DNA of 64,000 nucleotides, from positions 1,364,001 to 1,428,000 of the forward strand of contig CP061009.1 in the NCBI GenBank assembly GCA_025808375.1. Direction: 5' to 3'. The notes beneath the pieces are model-generated. The model had not been told where the DNA came from. It saw only the letters and a list, made by a program, of their open reading frames with translations, and made no database searches. The stretch is from Duncaniella muricolitica (GTDB lineage: Bacteria; Bacteroidota; Bacteroidia; Bacteroidales; Muribaculaceae). Positions 18,701-26,703 of the stretch are shown here, piece by piece (position 1 is the stretch's first letter; every line of letters begins with the position of its first letter). Position numbers and translations under genes: made by a program.

Positions 18701-19158
18701 TCAAGAACCTTGATCACGCCGGAGTGGCCGCTCTCGAAGCCGACGGATATATCAATCTTTCGATCAACGGTGTCGAGACTCGTGTCGATGCCTGTGACGT
18801 GGATATAATCTCGGAGGATATCCCCGGATGGCTTGTGGCCAACAACGGCCCCGTGACCATTGCGCTCGATGTCACCGTTACTCCCGAGCTTAAGCGCGAG
18901 GGTATAGCACGCGAGATTGTCAACCGTGTGCAGAACATCCGCAAGCAGAGCGGCTTTGAGGTCACCGACCGCATCAGCCTCGTATTCTCATCGTCAGAGG
19001 CTACCGACGAGGCCATACGCGAACATGCCGACTACATCTCGCGTCAGGTGCTTGCCAACTCGCTCGACATCGCCACTGTCGACCCTGAAGCCGAGGGCGT
19101 GAGTCAACTTGATATAGATGACGTGAACATTTACGTTAAAATTTCGTTAAACAAATAA
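15730..19158 (+). CDS. ileS: Isoleucyl-tRNA synthetase
   Basis: An 1,142-residue class I synthetase. The HIGH-equivalent motif is GRPGIHH near residue 60, the editing domain lies around residues 200-400, and KMSKR starts at residue 697. The C-terminal region lacks the four-cysteine zinc module of E. coli-type IleRS and resembles the longer eukaryote-like type, which often shows lower mupirocin sensitivity; that last point is only family knowledge. It charges tRNA-Ile in the cytoplasm. dksA-like, lspA and a DUF4296 gene follow in the same direction at short spacing, a conserved Bacteroidetes order. Confidence 0.97.
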   Translation: MAKRFKEYSGLNLPEINNRVLGMWSDENVFHRTMSEREGCPSFVFFEGPPSANGRPGIHHVLARTIKDIFCRYKTMQGFQVKRKAGWDTHGLPVELGVEKNLGITKEDIGKKISVDEYNAACRREVMKFTGEWEDLTSRMGYWVDMPNAYITYDNRYIETVWWLLGELYKKGYLYKGYTIQPYSPAAGTGLSSHELNQPGCYRDVKDTTCVAQFKVVDNDSPALAPYREILFKWGTPYFLAWTTTPWTLPSNTALAVGPEIQYNIVRTYNPYSGKPITVVVADALMASLFNPKAASLPMDGYVKGDKLVPYEVAAQVKGLDLVGIDYEQLLPWVNPGEGAFRVIPGDYVTTDDGTGIVHIAGTFGADDLRVSKQSGVPPLHLVDRDGNIRPMVDMSGRFYLLSDLDPKFVEEMVDVEAYTPWQGQYVKNAYDPDAAPDAETLDVKICMELKATDKVFKIEKHTHNYPHCWRTDKPVLYYPLDSWFIKTTAVRERLMELNEGINWKPASTGSGRFGKWLENLQDWNLSRSRYWGTPLPIWRTEDGSEELCISSVEQLCAEMDRAVEAGLMKENLYRKAGFVPGDYSKENYDRIDLHRPYVDDIILLSSTGKPMYREKDLIDVWFDSGSMPYAQIHYPFENKEAFDNREVYPADFIAEGVDQTRGWFFTLHAISGMLFDSVAYKAVVSNGLVLDKFGNKMSKRLGNAVDPFGQIEKFGADPVRWYMISNSSPWDNLKYDENGVAETSRKFFSTLYNTYGFFALYANLDGFDPSAQAIPVSERPEIDRWVLSLLNTLVGDVTEALDDYEPTRAARAVSEFVDSLSNWYVRLNRKRFWNGDTAAYQTLYHCLETVSRLIAPFAPFYADELYRALTGSDVSVHLASFPAVDASLSAPELEKRQRLAQDIVSMSLALRRKVNIKVRQPLSTLMVPALDADMRSMLEAISGLVKDEINVKDLKIVSGDENIIVKSARPDFKKLGPKHGKNMKAVAEAIKNLDHAGVAALEADGYINLSINGVETRVDACDVDIISEDIPGWLVANNGPVTIALDVTVTPELKREGIAREIVNRVQNIRKQSGFEVTDRISLVFSSSEATDEAIREHADYISRQVLANSLDIATVDPEAEGVSQLDIDDVNIYVKISLNK

Positions 19159-19212
19159 AACGTTAACATTACGAACAGAATCAACATTTCCACTGCCTAA
19201 TACACATCCACT

Positions 19213-19593
19213 ATGAGCGAGAAGAAGCGTTACAGTGATGAAGAGCTTCAGGAATTTAAAGCCCTGATCCTTGAAAAACTCACCAAGGCTCAGAAGGAGT
19301 ATGACTCCCTCCGCGCCAACATCAACAACACCGACGGCAACGACATCGCCGACACTTCGCCCACATTCAAGGTGCTTGAAGAGGGGGCGACAACCCTCTC
19401 CAAAGAGGAGGCCGGCCAGCTTGCCACGCGTCAGCTTAAATTCATACAGCATCTGCAGAATGCGCTTATACGCATCGAGAACAAGACGTATGGTGTATGT
19501 TGCGAGACCGGCGAACTTATCCCCAAGGAGCGTCTCCGCGCTGTGCCGCATGCCACTCGCAGTGTCGAGGCAAAGAATATGCAGAAAAAATAA
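19213..19593 (+). CDS. TraR/DksA family protein lacking the zinc-finger cysteines
   Basis: A 126-residue protein with an N-terminal coiled coil (RYSDEELQEFKALILEKLTKAQKEY region) and the DksA-like C-terminal globular end YGVCCETGELIPKERLRAVPHATRSVEAK. Only two adjacent cysteines remain of the C4 zinc finger, as is common for Bacteroidetes members, so the fold must be held without zinc. DksA proteins bind the RNA polymerase secondary channel and adjust stable-RNA and amino-acid promoters. It lies 54 bases after ileS and two bases before lspA. Confidence 0.88.
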   Translation: MSEKKRYSDEELQEFKALILEKLTKAQKEYDSLRANINNTDGNDIADTSPTFKVLEEGATTLSKEEAGQLATRQLKFIQHLQNALIRIENKTYGVCCETGELIPKERLRAVPHATRSVEAKNMQKK

Positions 19594-19595
19594 TT

Positions 19596-20234
19596 ATGCG
19601 TTCAAGAGGCACTTTAGTTGCTATAATAATTGTCATTACGGTAATCCTCGACCAGATATTGAAGGTATGGGTCAAAACCTCCTTCTATCTGGGCGAGGAT
19701 ATGCCCATTCTCTCGTGGTTTCATCTGCTGTTTATCGAAAACAACGGCATGGCTTTCGGCATGACCATCGGGAGCAAGCTCGCGCTTACACTGTTTCGCA
19801 TTGTGGCCGTGTCGGCTCTCATATGGTACATCTGCAGGATTTACCGTATCGCCAAGGTGCCGGCGGGCTATCTCGTGTGTCTTGCCCTGATAACGGCCGG
19901 GGCAGCGGGCAATATATTTGACTGTGTGTTTTACGGTCTGATATTCGATAATCCTTATCCGCCCGAGGTGGCTACGCTCTTCCCTGCAGGGGGCGGTTAT
20001 GCTCCGGTATTTATGGGCAAGGTGGTCGATATGCTCTATTTCCCGCTGTTCTCGTTCTTCTGGCCCAAGTGGGTGCCGTTTGTCGGTGGCGAATACTTCC
20101 TGTTTTTCCAGCCGGTGTTCAATCTTGCCGATGCAGCCATCTCGTGTGGCATAGTGGCGTTGCTCATCTTCTATCACCGCTACGTGCTGTCACCCTCGGC
20201 TCTGAGAGAACTGACGAGCGAAAGCAACAATTGA
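19596..20234 (+). CDS. lspA: Lipoprotein signal peptidase
   Basis: A 212-residue inner-membrane aspartyl peptidase with four hydrophobic segments. The motifs IENNGMAFG, AGAAGNIFD (first catalytic Asp) and FNLADAAI (second catalytic Asp) are all present. It is longer than the E. coli enzyme (164 residues) because of an insert around GLIFDNPYPPEVATLFPAGGGY, usual in Bacteroidetes. It removes signal peptides from prolipoproteins. The start is ATG at 19596, two bases after the dksA-like stop; a longer open frame upstream overlaps that gene and is not used. Confidence 0.94.
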   Translation: MRSRGTLVAIIIVITVILDQILKVWVKTSFYLGEDMPILSWFHLLFIENNGMAFGMTIGSKLALTLFRIVAVSALIWYICRIYRIAKVPAGYLVCLALITAGAAGNIFDCVFYGLIFDNPYPPEVATLFPAGGGYAPVFMGKVVDMLYFPLFSFFWPKWVPFVGGEYFLFFQPVFNLADAAISCGIVALLIFYHRYVLSPSALRELTSESNN

Positions 20235-20302
20235 AAAACTACAGTAAATAAATTTTTTGAAATCCATCACCGGTCTCTATCCGTCATTTCAGTCAACCAG
20301 TC

Positions 20303-21088
20303 ATGCGTAACATCCTATTGATAGCCGCGGCCCTGATAGTGCTTGCCGCTTGCAGCCGCACTCCGGGCTATGTGATACCCGAGGAGCGTATGGCGAGTCT
20401 TATGGCGGACATATATCTGGGGGATGCCGTGGTCGAAAATGATGCCAAGTCATTTGCCGGCGATTCGCTGCGCAAGGTGTTGTTGCAGTCGATTTATGCC
20501 AAGCACGGCGTGACGCGCGAGCAGGTCGACACTTCGCTCTATTGGTATGGTCACAATATCCAGAAATATATGGAGATGAGCCGGCGCACGGAGGAGATGC
20601 TCCAGGCGCGTATCGACGAGGCCGAGCGTGCCGGCGGCAAAGCTGAGAAGGCTCCGCGGCGCACGAGTCTCGACGGCGATTCGGTCAATATATGGACCGG
20701 CCTTGTATCGCGTCGAAATTCACGCGAGCTTGTGTCGGATTTTATATCCTTCAATGTCTCTACTGATAAAAACTGGGAGCGTGGCGACCGCTATACTCTG
20801 TCGGTCAAGGGCCTCAATACTCATCGCCCCGTGACTCTCAACATGGCTGTGGATTATAATGACGGCACTACCGAATACAGGTGGTTTACCGGACCGGCCG
20901 AGGGTATGAACCGTCTGCTGCTTGTGCTTGACTCGGCCAAGGTGGCCTCCACACTCTACGGTACCATTCATTATGCACCTGCTCCGGGCGAGGTGTCATA
21001 TCTCGATTCCATAACCCTTGTGCGCACACGCGGACGCAATGACAATGTCCGTGCCCGTGAAGGCCAGAAGACCGTCCGCAACCGATAG
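20303..21088 (+). CDS. DUF4296 domain lipoprotein
   Basis: A 261-residue protein with a lipoprotein signal (MRNILLIAAALIVLAAC, lipobox cysteine 17). The following region, TPGYVIPEERMASLMADIYLGDAVVE, is characteristic of DUF4296, where a small conserved domain precedes a variable C-terminus. Residues 30-110 are helical and contain the recurring DSLRKVLLQSIYAKHGVT pattern; the rest is beta-rich. It is probably anchored to a membrane facing the periplasm. Its place after lspA fits a lipoprotein. Function unknown. Confidence 0.83.
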   Translation: MRNILLIAAALIVLAACSRTPGYVIPEERMASLMADIYLGDAVVENDAKSFAGDSLRKVLLQSIYAKHGVTREQVDTSLYWYGHNIQKYMEMSRRTEEMLQARIDEAERAGGKAEKAPRRTSLDGDSVNIWTGLVSRRNSRELVSDFISFNVSTDKNWERGDRYTLSVKGLNTHRPVTLNMAVDYNDGTTEYRWFTGPAEGMNRLLLVLDSAKVASTLYGTIHYAPAPGEVSYLDSITLVRTRGRNDNVRAREGQKTVRNR

Positions 21089-21123
21089 ACTGAATGGCAT
21101 AAGAGACCATTAAAAATAATATT

Positions 21124-21438
21124 ATGCGACAGTCGGTAAGATGTCATGCTGTCATAACTCCTGATGGAGTGTGTGGAAATGCTGTTATATCATATGACGG
21201 ACCGCAACTGCCGCCGCATGGCATGGCATTGACTGTCATGCCCGACAATATTTCGGTGATGCCGTTTACGGGCGAAATACATTCGACCGTCGATTATAAC
21301 GGCATAGCCGTAGTTGGTGACATGCCGGGCATTTCCGACTTGTCGTTGACAGTCGATACACTTACGTCGGTCGTCGACAGGATAAAATCATCGCTACGGC
21401 CGCCGCTAACGACCATTCATTTCATACCTTTGGGGTAG
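21124..21438 (+). CDS. Hypothetical protein, 104 residues
   Basis: An open frame of 104 codons starting 36 bases after the DUF4296 gene in the same direction. It has no signal peptide or membrane segment; composition suggests beta strands with Gly/Pro turns and a stretch of valines and threonines near the end (SLTVDTLTSVVDRIKSS). I recognise no family. Sense-strand codon use resembles neighbouring genes and no competing frame covers it, so it may be real, but it could also be non-coding DNA. Confidence 0.4.
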   Translation: MRQSVRCHAVITPDGVCGNAVISYDGPQLPPHGMALTVMPDNISVMPFTGEIHSTVDYNGIAVVGDMPGISDLSLTVDTLTSVVDRIKSSLRPPLTTIHFIPLG

Positions 21439-21496
21439 AATGAAAGTGAGGTGTCATAAATACATTTCTTTCTTTTTTATTTTTTGCATCATCGCC

Positions 21497-23557
21497 TTAC
21501 CCTTTGAGTCGTCGGGCTATTTTTCGGTGTAGCTCGGCCTGGGCGGTATCGCCTATGTCATCATATATGTCGGCAATAGTGGTGTGCAGGCGATATTGAA
21601 GCCGGCGCGGATACTCCTCGTCGTCGTTTTTGATAATGTCAAGAGCGAGCATGCATCGGTCGAACGCGTTGTGCATGTCATTGAGACGCATGTAACATTC
21701 AGCCATCTCGATTATGGCTTCAAGTGACAGCGGCGACTCTTCGAGCAGAGTCTTGTAATCGGCCACTGCCTTGTCATACTCCTCAAGCATGATATGTGCT
21801 TTGGCCCGTCCGAGCAGTGCAGGCGCAAGGGTGGGGGAGAGTGTCAGAGCCTTGTCATAGTTGGCTATGGCCGGGAGAGGAAGGTCATCCTGCATGCAGT
21901 CGTCACCGAGCGACACGTATTCGCACGCCATGTCGGCAAACCGCAGGCTATCGGTCCGGATGCGGTCTTCAAGCAGGTCAATACGCTCTCGCATGTGTGT
22001 GACCACTGAAAGTTTACGTCGGGCAAAACGCATCAGCAATTGATTGTCAAGTATTGGACGGCTGCGCATACCTTCGATAAACATGTCGAAGGCCTCGGCA
22101 AGTTCGCCCCTGTCGGCATGAATGCGGGCTTTGTCATAGCAACTGTCGGCACGGGCTTTCTCGAGCGCATCGTCAATGAGCGACTGATCGTTGAACGAGC
22201 GGGCGAAGTGTGTCACCGACGGATTGACAAAGATGTCGCGGTCGGCTATGGTCGAGGCGAGTGTCATGCCCTCGAAACTGCGGCAACGCGACAGAGCCAC
22301 ATAGGTCTGTCCGCCGGCAAAGGCTCCGTGGCCCAGGTCGATGATGGCGTTGTTGAATGTCAGTCCCTGGCTCTTGTGGACTGTGAGTGCCCATGCCAGT
22401 TTTACCGGATATTGTGTGAAACTGCCGAGCACGGTCTCGTCAATCTTCTTGGTCTTGGGGTTGAGGGTGTATTTGATATTGTTCCACACCTCTTGTTTGA
22501 GCCGATGGGTCGCGCCCGATTCGAGAGTCACTTCGAGCAGATCGGCAGCCACGGCCGACACACGTCCTACTGTACCGTTGACCCAGCGGTGGTCGGGATC
22601 GTTTTTGATAAACACCACCTGCGCACCCTCTTTGAGCGAGAGGTCGAGGTCGGTGGGCAGAGAGTTTTCGGGAAAATCACCTTTGATGATGCCGTGAAAT
22701 TCAAACGCCGGTTTGCTGATGGCGTTGAGATGGGCCTCATTGATATGGTCGACCATGTCGCGCCTCGCCGCGAGTGTCATGGAGAAGTCTTTGGCCGCCT
22801 TCTTGCCGGGGGCCGGTATGACAGCCACGCGGGTGTTGAGGCGGGCTATGTCCTGAGGTGTGGAGATGCCGGCGCGTATGCGGTCGAGCAGAGCTATGAA
22901 CTCCGGGTCGTTCTGACGGTAGACTTTGCGCAGCTCGATGGGCACAATCCTGATGCGCGAGAAAGCGTGAGCACCGAAAAAGTAAAAGTTGCGGTAATAG
23001 GGGCGCAGGATATCGCGCATGTCGCCTGTCACCACCGGCTCGAGCTGAAACACGTCGCCTACGAGCAACAGTTGCTTGCCTCCGAATGGCTGACGCTCAT
23101 TGCGGGTGTAGAAGCGCAGCAGTTTGTCGATGAAATCTATTATGTCGGCCCTTACCATCGAAATCTCGTCGATGATAATAAGCTCGAGTTTACGTATGAG
23201 TTTGATGAGAGCCGCCGGATATTTCATGCGCTCGGCCAGGCACTTGCGGTCAAAGTCGGGGTCCTCGGGCGTGATGGGCTTGAACGGTATTCTGAAAAAC
23301 GAGTGGAGTGTCTGGCCTCCGGCATTGACAGCCGCTATGCCGGTCGGAGCGAGCACTACGTAGGGTTTGTGGGTATGGCGTGTGATGTAACGCAGAAACG
23401 TCGATTTGCCTGTGCCAGCCTTGCCGGTCAGAAATACTGACTGGCTGGTATATTGCAACAATTCCCAAGCTCTCTGAAACTCGGGATTGTCAAGGTCAAT
23501 CACCTCCTCCGCGTCGTTGTGACGCGAAGGAGGTGAGGTGGTCTTTTTGCGGGCCAT
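21497..23557 (-). CDS. Pif1-like superfamily 1 helicase with C-terminal TPR region
   Basis: A 686-residue ATPase. Walker A is GKAGTGKSTFLRYI near residue 41, Walker B is IIIDEISMVRADIID near 131-145, a GDVFQLEPVV motif follows, and the UvrD-C-type motif AWALTVHKSQGLTF is near 390. These match Pif1/RecD2-like 5'-3' DNA helicases. From about residue 470 to the end the sequence switches to helical repeats with TPR character (e.g. ALLGRAKAHIMLEEYDKAVADYKTLL). The TPR tail suggests a protein partner. It is transcribed away from the convergent upstream unit and is followed closely by nothing on its strand. Confidence 0.88.
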   Translation of the reverse strand: MARKKTTSPPSRHNDAEEVIDLDNPEFQRAWELLQYTSQSVFLTGKAGTGKSTFLRYITRHTHKPYVVLAPTGIAAVNAGGQTLHSFFRIPFKPITPEDPDFDRKCLAERMKYPAALIKLIRKLELIIIDEISMVRADIIDFIDKLLRFYTRNERQPFGGKQLLLVGDVFQLEPVVTGDMRDILRPYYRNFYFFGAHAFSRIRIVPIELRKVYRQNDPEFIALLDRIRAGISTPQDIARLNTRVAVIPAPGKKAAKDFSMTLAARRDMVDHINEAHLNAISKPAFEFHGIIKGDFPENSLPTDLDLSLKEGAQVVFIKNDPDHRWVNGTVGRVSAVAADLLEVTLESGATHRLKQEVWNNIKYTLNPKTKKIDETVLGSFTQYPVKLAWALTVHKSQGLTFNNAIIDLGHGAFAGGQTYVALSRCRSFEGMTLASTIADRDIFVNPSVTHFARSFNDQSLIDDALEKARADSCYDKARIHADRGELAEAFDMFIEGMRSRPILDNQLLMRFARRKLSVVTHMRERIDLLEDRIRTDSLRFADMACEYVSLGDDCMQDDLPLPAIANYDKALTLSPTLAPALLGRAKAHIMLEEYDKAVADYKTLLEESPLSLEAIIEMAECYMRLNDMHNAFDRCMLALDIIKNDDEEYPRRLQYRLHTTIADIYDDIGDTAQAELHRKIARRLKG

Positions 23558-23587
23558 TTATTGTAATGGTAATGGTGCTGAGGGTGA

Positions 23588-25273
23588 TTAGAAACGGAAT
23601 CCTAATGTGAGTACTATCTGGCTGTTGTTATCGGAAAGCTCTGCCTTGGGAGCCTGTACGAGCAGATGATCGCCTATCGACTCGTTGTAGTCGCTGAAGG
23701 CATGATAGTCACTCTTGCGATGGCGATATACATAGGCCATGTCGGCATAGAAATTCTTATATCTGTAACCGAGGCCGCAGGTAATATAATTGGTGGAACG
23801 GTCCAGAGTGTATGACGGTTGTGTCTCGTAGTCATAGGGGCCTGAGGTGTAGATATAGTTGGCTTGACTGCCTGTGGGGTCGAGAATCTCGCTCTTGACG
23901 GGGCTTGACTCGTAGCTGTAGCCGGCGCGTATGCTCCACTGGGGAGTGAGGCGGTATTCCGCACCGAGACGCAGTATGTTGGTCGACTGATAATAGGTCT
24001 TGATGTCACTGTCCATGTCGTCAAATGAATATCCGTCCCAGTCTCTGACCTTCATGTCGCCATAGGCGCGGTATTCATAGTCGGCACTGATGATGGCACG
24101 TCCGCCGATTACACCGGCAGCACCCACCATGAACCGCCAGGGCGACCGGAGCTTCCAGTCAAAGTTGGCGAGATCGGTGCTGTAAGAGCCGTCGTAAGCC
24201 TCGTTTTGATAATCGGGCGAAGACATATAAAATTCGGTGAAGCCCTGGCCTTCGTATGAAAGATTGTAGTAGGTAGGGGTGTGTATGGCTACACCTATAC
24301 GCAACTCATTGATAGGCTTGACGATGACACCGGCCTTGAAGTTGAAGCCGCTACCCCAGATGTGTTTGTAATTGCTCAGAGTGAAAGGAGAGGCATTGCC
24401 TGTGGTGTATGTGTAGGCATTGGCGTCGGGCACATTGGCGTTGCTGAGATTTTCGGAATAATAGGCATACTGTTTGAAATCGAGGTCTGTAATGCCGAAA
24501 CCAACGCCCCAATAGAGCACATTCATGACATTGCCGCCAAAGTTGATTGAATACTCGTCGATATGGCCTTTTTCTTCGATGTCATATATGGCGTTGCCTG
24601 ACGAGCCGTTGTTGCCTCCATACATGTCGTTGTATTTGAACAGACCAACATATTCGGTATTGTTGGGGTCGACCGATGCCGGATTGATGCCGTAAGAGTT
24701 ATACATCAGGATGCTTGACCACGGAGCAGACGAACTGAGATAAGGATTATAGTCCTTTGTTTCAGCCAGTGTGCCGGGCGTGAATCCGTCAAGCGAAGTG
24801 AAGTCGGCCACCATATTGGTATAGGATGTGCCGATGTTGCTGAGTATGTCGCCATATCGGCGGTCAAACGAAGCCACGCGCGAGTAACTTACACCCCAGT
24901 TGAAGAATGGCATTGTCTCGCTGCCGGTATTGACAGCTCCGATATATCCGAAGTTGTTGACGTTAAACTTTGTCTGGCTTGTTTTTAAGTCCGAACCGCC
25001 GTTGCTCGATGTGATTGACTGCGGTTCGAGGTCAAGTGTGAGCGAAAGATCGCTGCTGCGGTAGAGGCCTATACCGCCGGGATTCTGGTTGAGAGTGGAG
25101 ATGTCACCTCCAAGAGCGGTGAACGCTCCGCCCATTGACATAAACCGGGCTGTGCCGCGCAGGTCGCCTCCACGTGAGATAGAGTATGCGTCGACTGCCG
25201 ACTGGGCCATCATCGTCCCTGCCGAAAGGCTGAGGCTGAGAGCTATAAGTAGGGTCTTGTTCATAAACGTCAA
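23588..25273 (-). CDS. Outer-membrane beta-barrel protein, OmpP1/FadL family
   Basis: A 561-residue protein with signal peptide (MNKTLLIALSLSLSAGTMMAQ; the ATG three codons earlier is also possible) and the FadL/PorV-like N-terminal segment SRGGDLRGTARFMSMGGAFTALGGDISTLNQNPGGIGLYRSSDL. It ends in an aromatic residue after QIVLTLGFRF, as outer-membrane barrels do. Family members carry hydrophobic substrates across the outer membrane; the substrate here is unknown. It is preceded on its strand by a strong hairpin terminator (25341-25405), so it likely has its own promoter, which I could not identify. Confidence 0.87.
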   Translation of the reverse strand: MTFMNKTLLIALSLSLSAGTMMAQSAVDAYSISRGGDLRGTARFMSMGGAFTALGGDISTLNQNPGGIGLYRSSDLSLTLDLEPQSITSSNGGSDLKTSQTKFNVNNFGYIGAVNTGSETMPFFNWGVSYSRVASFDRRYGDILSNIGTSYTNMVADFTSLDGFTPGTLAETKDYNPYLSSSAPWSSILMYNSYGINPASVDPNNTEYVGLFKYNDMYGGNNGSSGNAIYDIEEKGHIDEYSINFGGNVMNVLYWGVGFGITDLDFKQYAYYSENLSNANVPDANAYTYTTGNASPFTLSNYKHIWGSGFNFKAGVIVKPINELRIGVAIHTPTYYNLSYEGQGFTEFYMSSPDYQNEAYDGSYSTDLANFDWKLRSPWRFMVGAAGVIGGRAIISADYEYRAYGDMKVRDWDGYSFDDMDSDIKTYYQSTNILRLGAEYRLTPQWSIRAGYSYESSPVKSEILDPTGSQANYIYTSGPYDYETQPSYTLDRSTNYITCGLGYRYKNFYADMAYVYRHRKSDYHAFSDYNESIGDHLLVQAPKAELSDNNSQIVLTLGFRF

Positions 25274-25340
25274 GTTGAATGGATGAGTATGCTATGTTAA
25301 TAACAAGTCGATTGTGAGAGTGGTTTAAAAAAGTAATAAA

Positions 25341-25405
25341 AAAGTTAAGATAATACCTAAAGACTTGAGCCGTTACATATTTCTTTGAGCTATTATCTTA
25401 ACTTT
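25341..25405 (-). terminator. 15-bp perfect hairpin terminator of the Trp/Gly-rich gene
   Basis: AAAGTTAAGATAATA (25341-25355) and its exact complement (25391-25405) form a 15-bp stem around a 35-base loop. On the minus strand the stem is followed by TTTTTTATTAC, as in an intrinsic terminator, 39 bases after the stop codon of the upstream gene. Confidence 0.75.
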
Positions 25406-25443
25406 GTTGACTTTATAATTTTATAAGACCGTCGGTAAACTTA

Positions 25444-26532
25444 TCAGTGACGGCCACGGCCACCGCCGCCTGTGCGTGCTCCGCCGCTTGAACGGCCGCC
25501 GCCAAACGAGCCGCCGCCTGTGCCCCATGAGCTGCCGCGTGAGGGTGAGCTCTGATTGTATGAGCCTGAGCCGTAACCTGAGCCGCGACCTCCGTTTGTA
25601 TTGCTCGGATAGTTGTAATTACCGTTGTTGGTATTTGAGGGACGGGTTGTCACCGAGCCGTCACCACGTGTGGGGCGACGATTGGTCGAATTTACGCCCG
25701 GACGGTTGCTTGTGCCGGTCGACGGTCGGCCGTTTACGCCTGAAGGACGTGTGTAGCCGTTGGTGCCGGGACGTCCGCCGTTAGTAAGGCCGGGGCGTCC
25801 GCTGGTGCCGATGGCTCCTGTCGGTCGACGGTTGAAGGAAGAGCCCGGACGTACTCCGGGGCGATGAGAGGGTCGGTTGCCGCCCCATGACGGACCACCC
25901 CATATCGGGCCGCTCCAGCCCCAAGACGGACCCCAGCCCCACGATGGGCCCCATGCAGGTCCCCATGCCCAGCTCGGTCCCCAGCCCCATGACCAATATG
26001 GGTCATACCAACTGTTCCAATACCAGGGTGAATTCCATCGCCAGTTGAAGGCCCAGCTCGGGCCATACCATGCGAAATCGGGGTAGAAATAATCATAGCC
26101 CCAGTAGCCCGAGGGTGTGTTGACATAGACGTTGACACGCTCCGGCTCCATGTAGTAGATGTTTACCAACTCCTGATCGCCTGAGCCGGATACAATCTCG
26201 GGATTGTAGAACTGCTCGATGCGTCGGGTGTAGGCAAAGTCGGTGGCGGTGCTGTCGGTGGTCAGCGAGTCGGTGGCAAAGATGCCGCGACGGTTGTAAT
26301 CGTCCACACTGATGGTGCGGGTGCCTGTGACGTTATAGGTGTCAGCGGCGGGATATTCCGCCACAATCACGGTCGAGGGGGTGCGGTAAGTCTGCTTGAC
26401 GGTCTTGGCCGGCTTGGACTTGTCCTTGGATGCATCATAATAGATGTCATCGTCAAAATATGACTGGGCTGTGACCGCCGAGGTGGCTGCCACGATTCCT
26501 GCCATGGTAAGTAGTATGCGTTTCAGTTTCAT
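25444..26532 (-). CDS. Secreted Trp/Gly/Ser/Arg-rich low-complexity protein
   Basis: A 362-residue protein with a signal peptide (MKLKRILLTMAGIVAATSAVTAQ). Residues 25-145 are a more ordinary domain (SYFDDDIYYDASKDKSKPAK, ... YNPEIVSGSGDQELVNIYYMEPERVNVYV). Residues ~150-225 are tryptophan- and glycine-rich with repeated WGPSW/WGPAW units. From about 225 to the end it is Gly/Arg/Ser/Asn/Thr-rich with repeated RPG, NRPG and RGSGYGSGSY-like pieces, ending in GGGGRGRH. I recall similar uncharacterised proteins in Bacteroidales. A surface or cell-envelope location is plausible; function is unknown. Confidence 0.78.
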   Translation of the reverse strand: MKLKRILLTMAGIVAATSAVTAQSYFDDDIYYDASKDKSKPAKTVKQTYRTPSTVIVAEYPAADTYNVTGTRTISVDDYNRRGIFATDSLTTDSTATDFAYTRRIEQFYNPEIVSGSGDQELVNIYYMEPERVNVYVNTPSGYWGYDYFYPDFAWYGPSWAFNWRWNSPWYWNSWYDPYWSWGWGPSWAWGPAWGPSWGWGPSWGWSGPIWGGPSWGGNRPSHRPGVRPGSSFNRRPTGAIGTSGRPGLTNGGRPGTNGYTRPSGVNGRPSTGTSNRPGVNSTNRRPTRGDGSVTTRPSNTNNGNYNYPSNTNGGRGSGYGSGSYNQSSPSRGSSWGTGGGSFGGGRSSGGARTGGGGRGRH

Positions 26533-26555
26533 AGAGAGATTTTACTGATAGAGTT

Positions 26556-26579
26556 GTGACTAATTATGTGACTAATTAT
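26556..26579. repeat. Tandem 12-bp repeat in the leader of the Trp/Gly-rich gene
   Basis: GTGACTAATTAT occurs twice in tandem (26556-26567 and 26568-26579), 24 bases before the start codon on the minus strand. It could be a regulator or RNA-binding site. Confidence 0.6.
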
Positions 26580-26634
26580 ATGGTATCTTACTACTTAGAC
26601 ACCACGGGGTGAAAAAGGTTTAGAATCCCTTTTA

Positions 26635-26665
26635 CAAAAATAACGTTTTTTCTCCTCAGTTACAA
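26635..26665 (-). promoter_or_regulatory. Promoter of the Trp/Gly-rich gene
   Basis: On the minus strand TTG (26663-26665), 20 bases, TATTTTTG (26635-26642). The leader would be about 100 bases and includes the 12-bp tandem repeat. Confidence 0.5.
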
Positions 26666-26687
26666 CACATATAGCCTAAATTTTCAC

Positions 26688-26695
26688 TATTTTTG
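26688..26695 (+). promoter_or_regulatory. -7 box of dus
   Basis: TATTTTTG ends eight bases before the ATG at 26704 (20 before the ATG at 26716), so the message is nearly leaderless if the first ATG is used. Confidence 0.45.
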
Positions 26696-26703
26696 TCACA
26701 GAT

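Noticed and set aside
22040..23440. 466-codon plus-strand frame
   Set aside because: It lies entirely antisense to the Pif1-like helicase, whose motifs are clear; long antisense frames are common in this GC-rich DNA.
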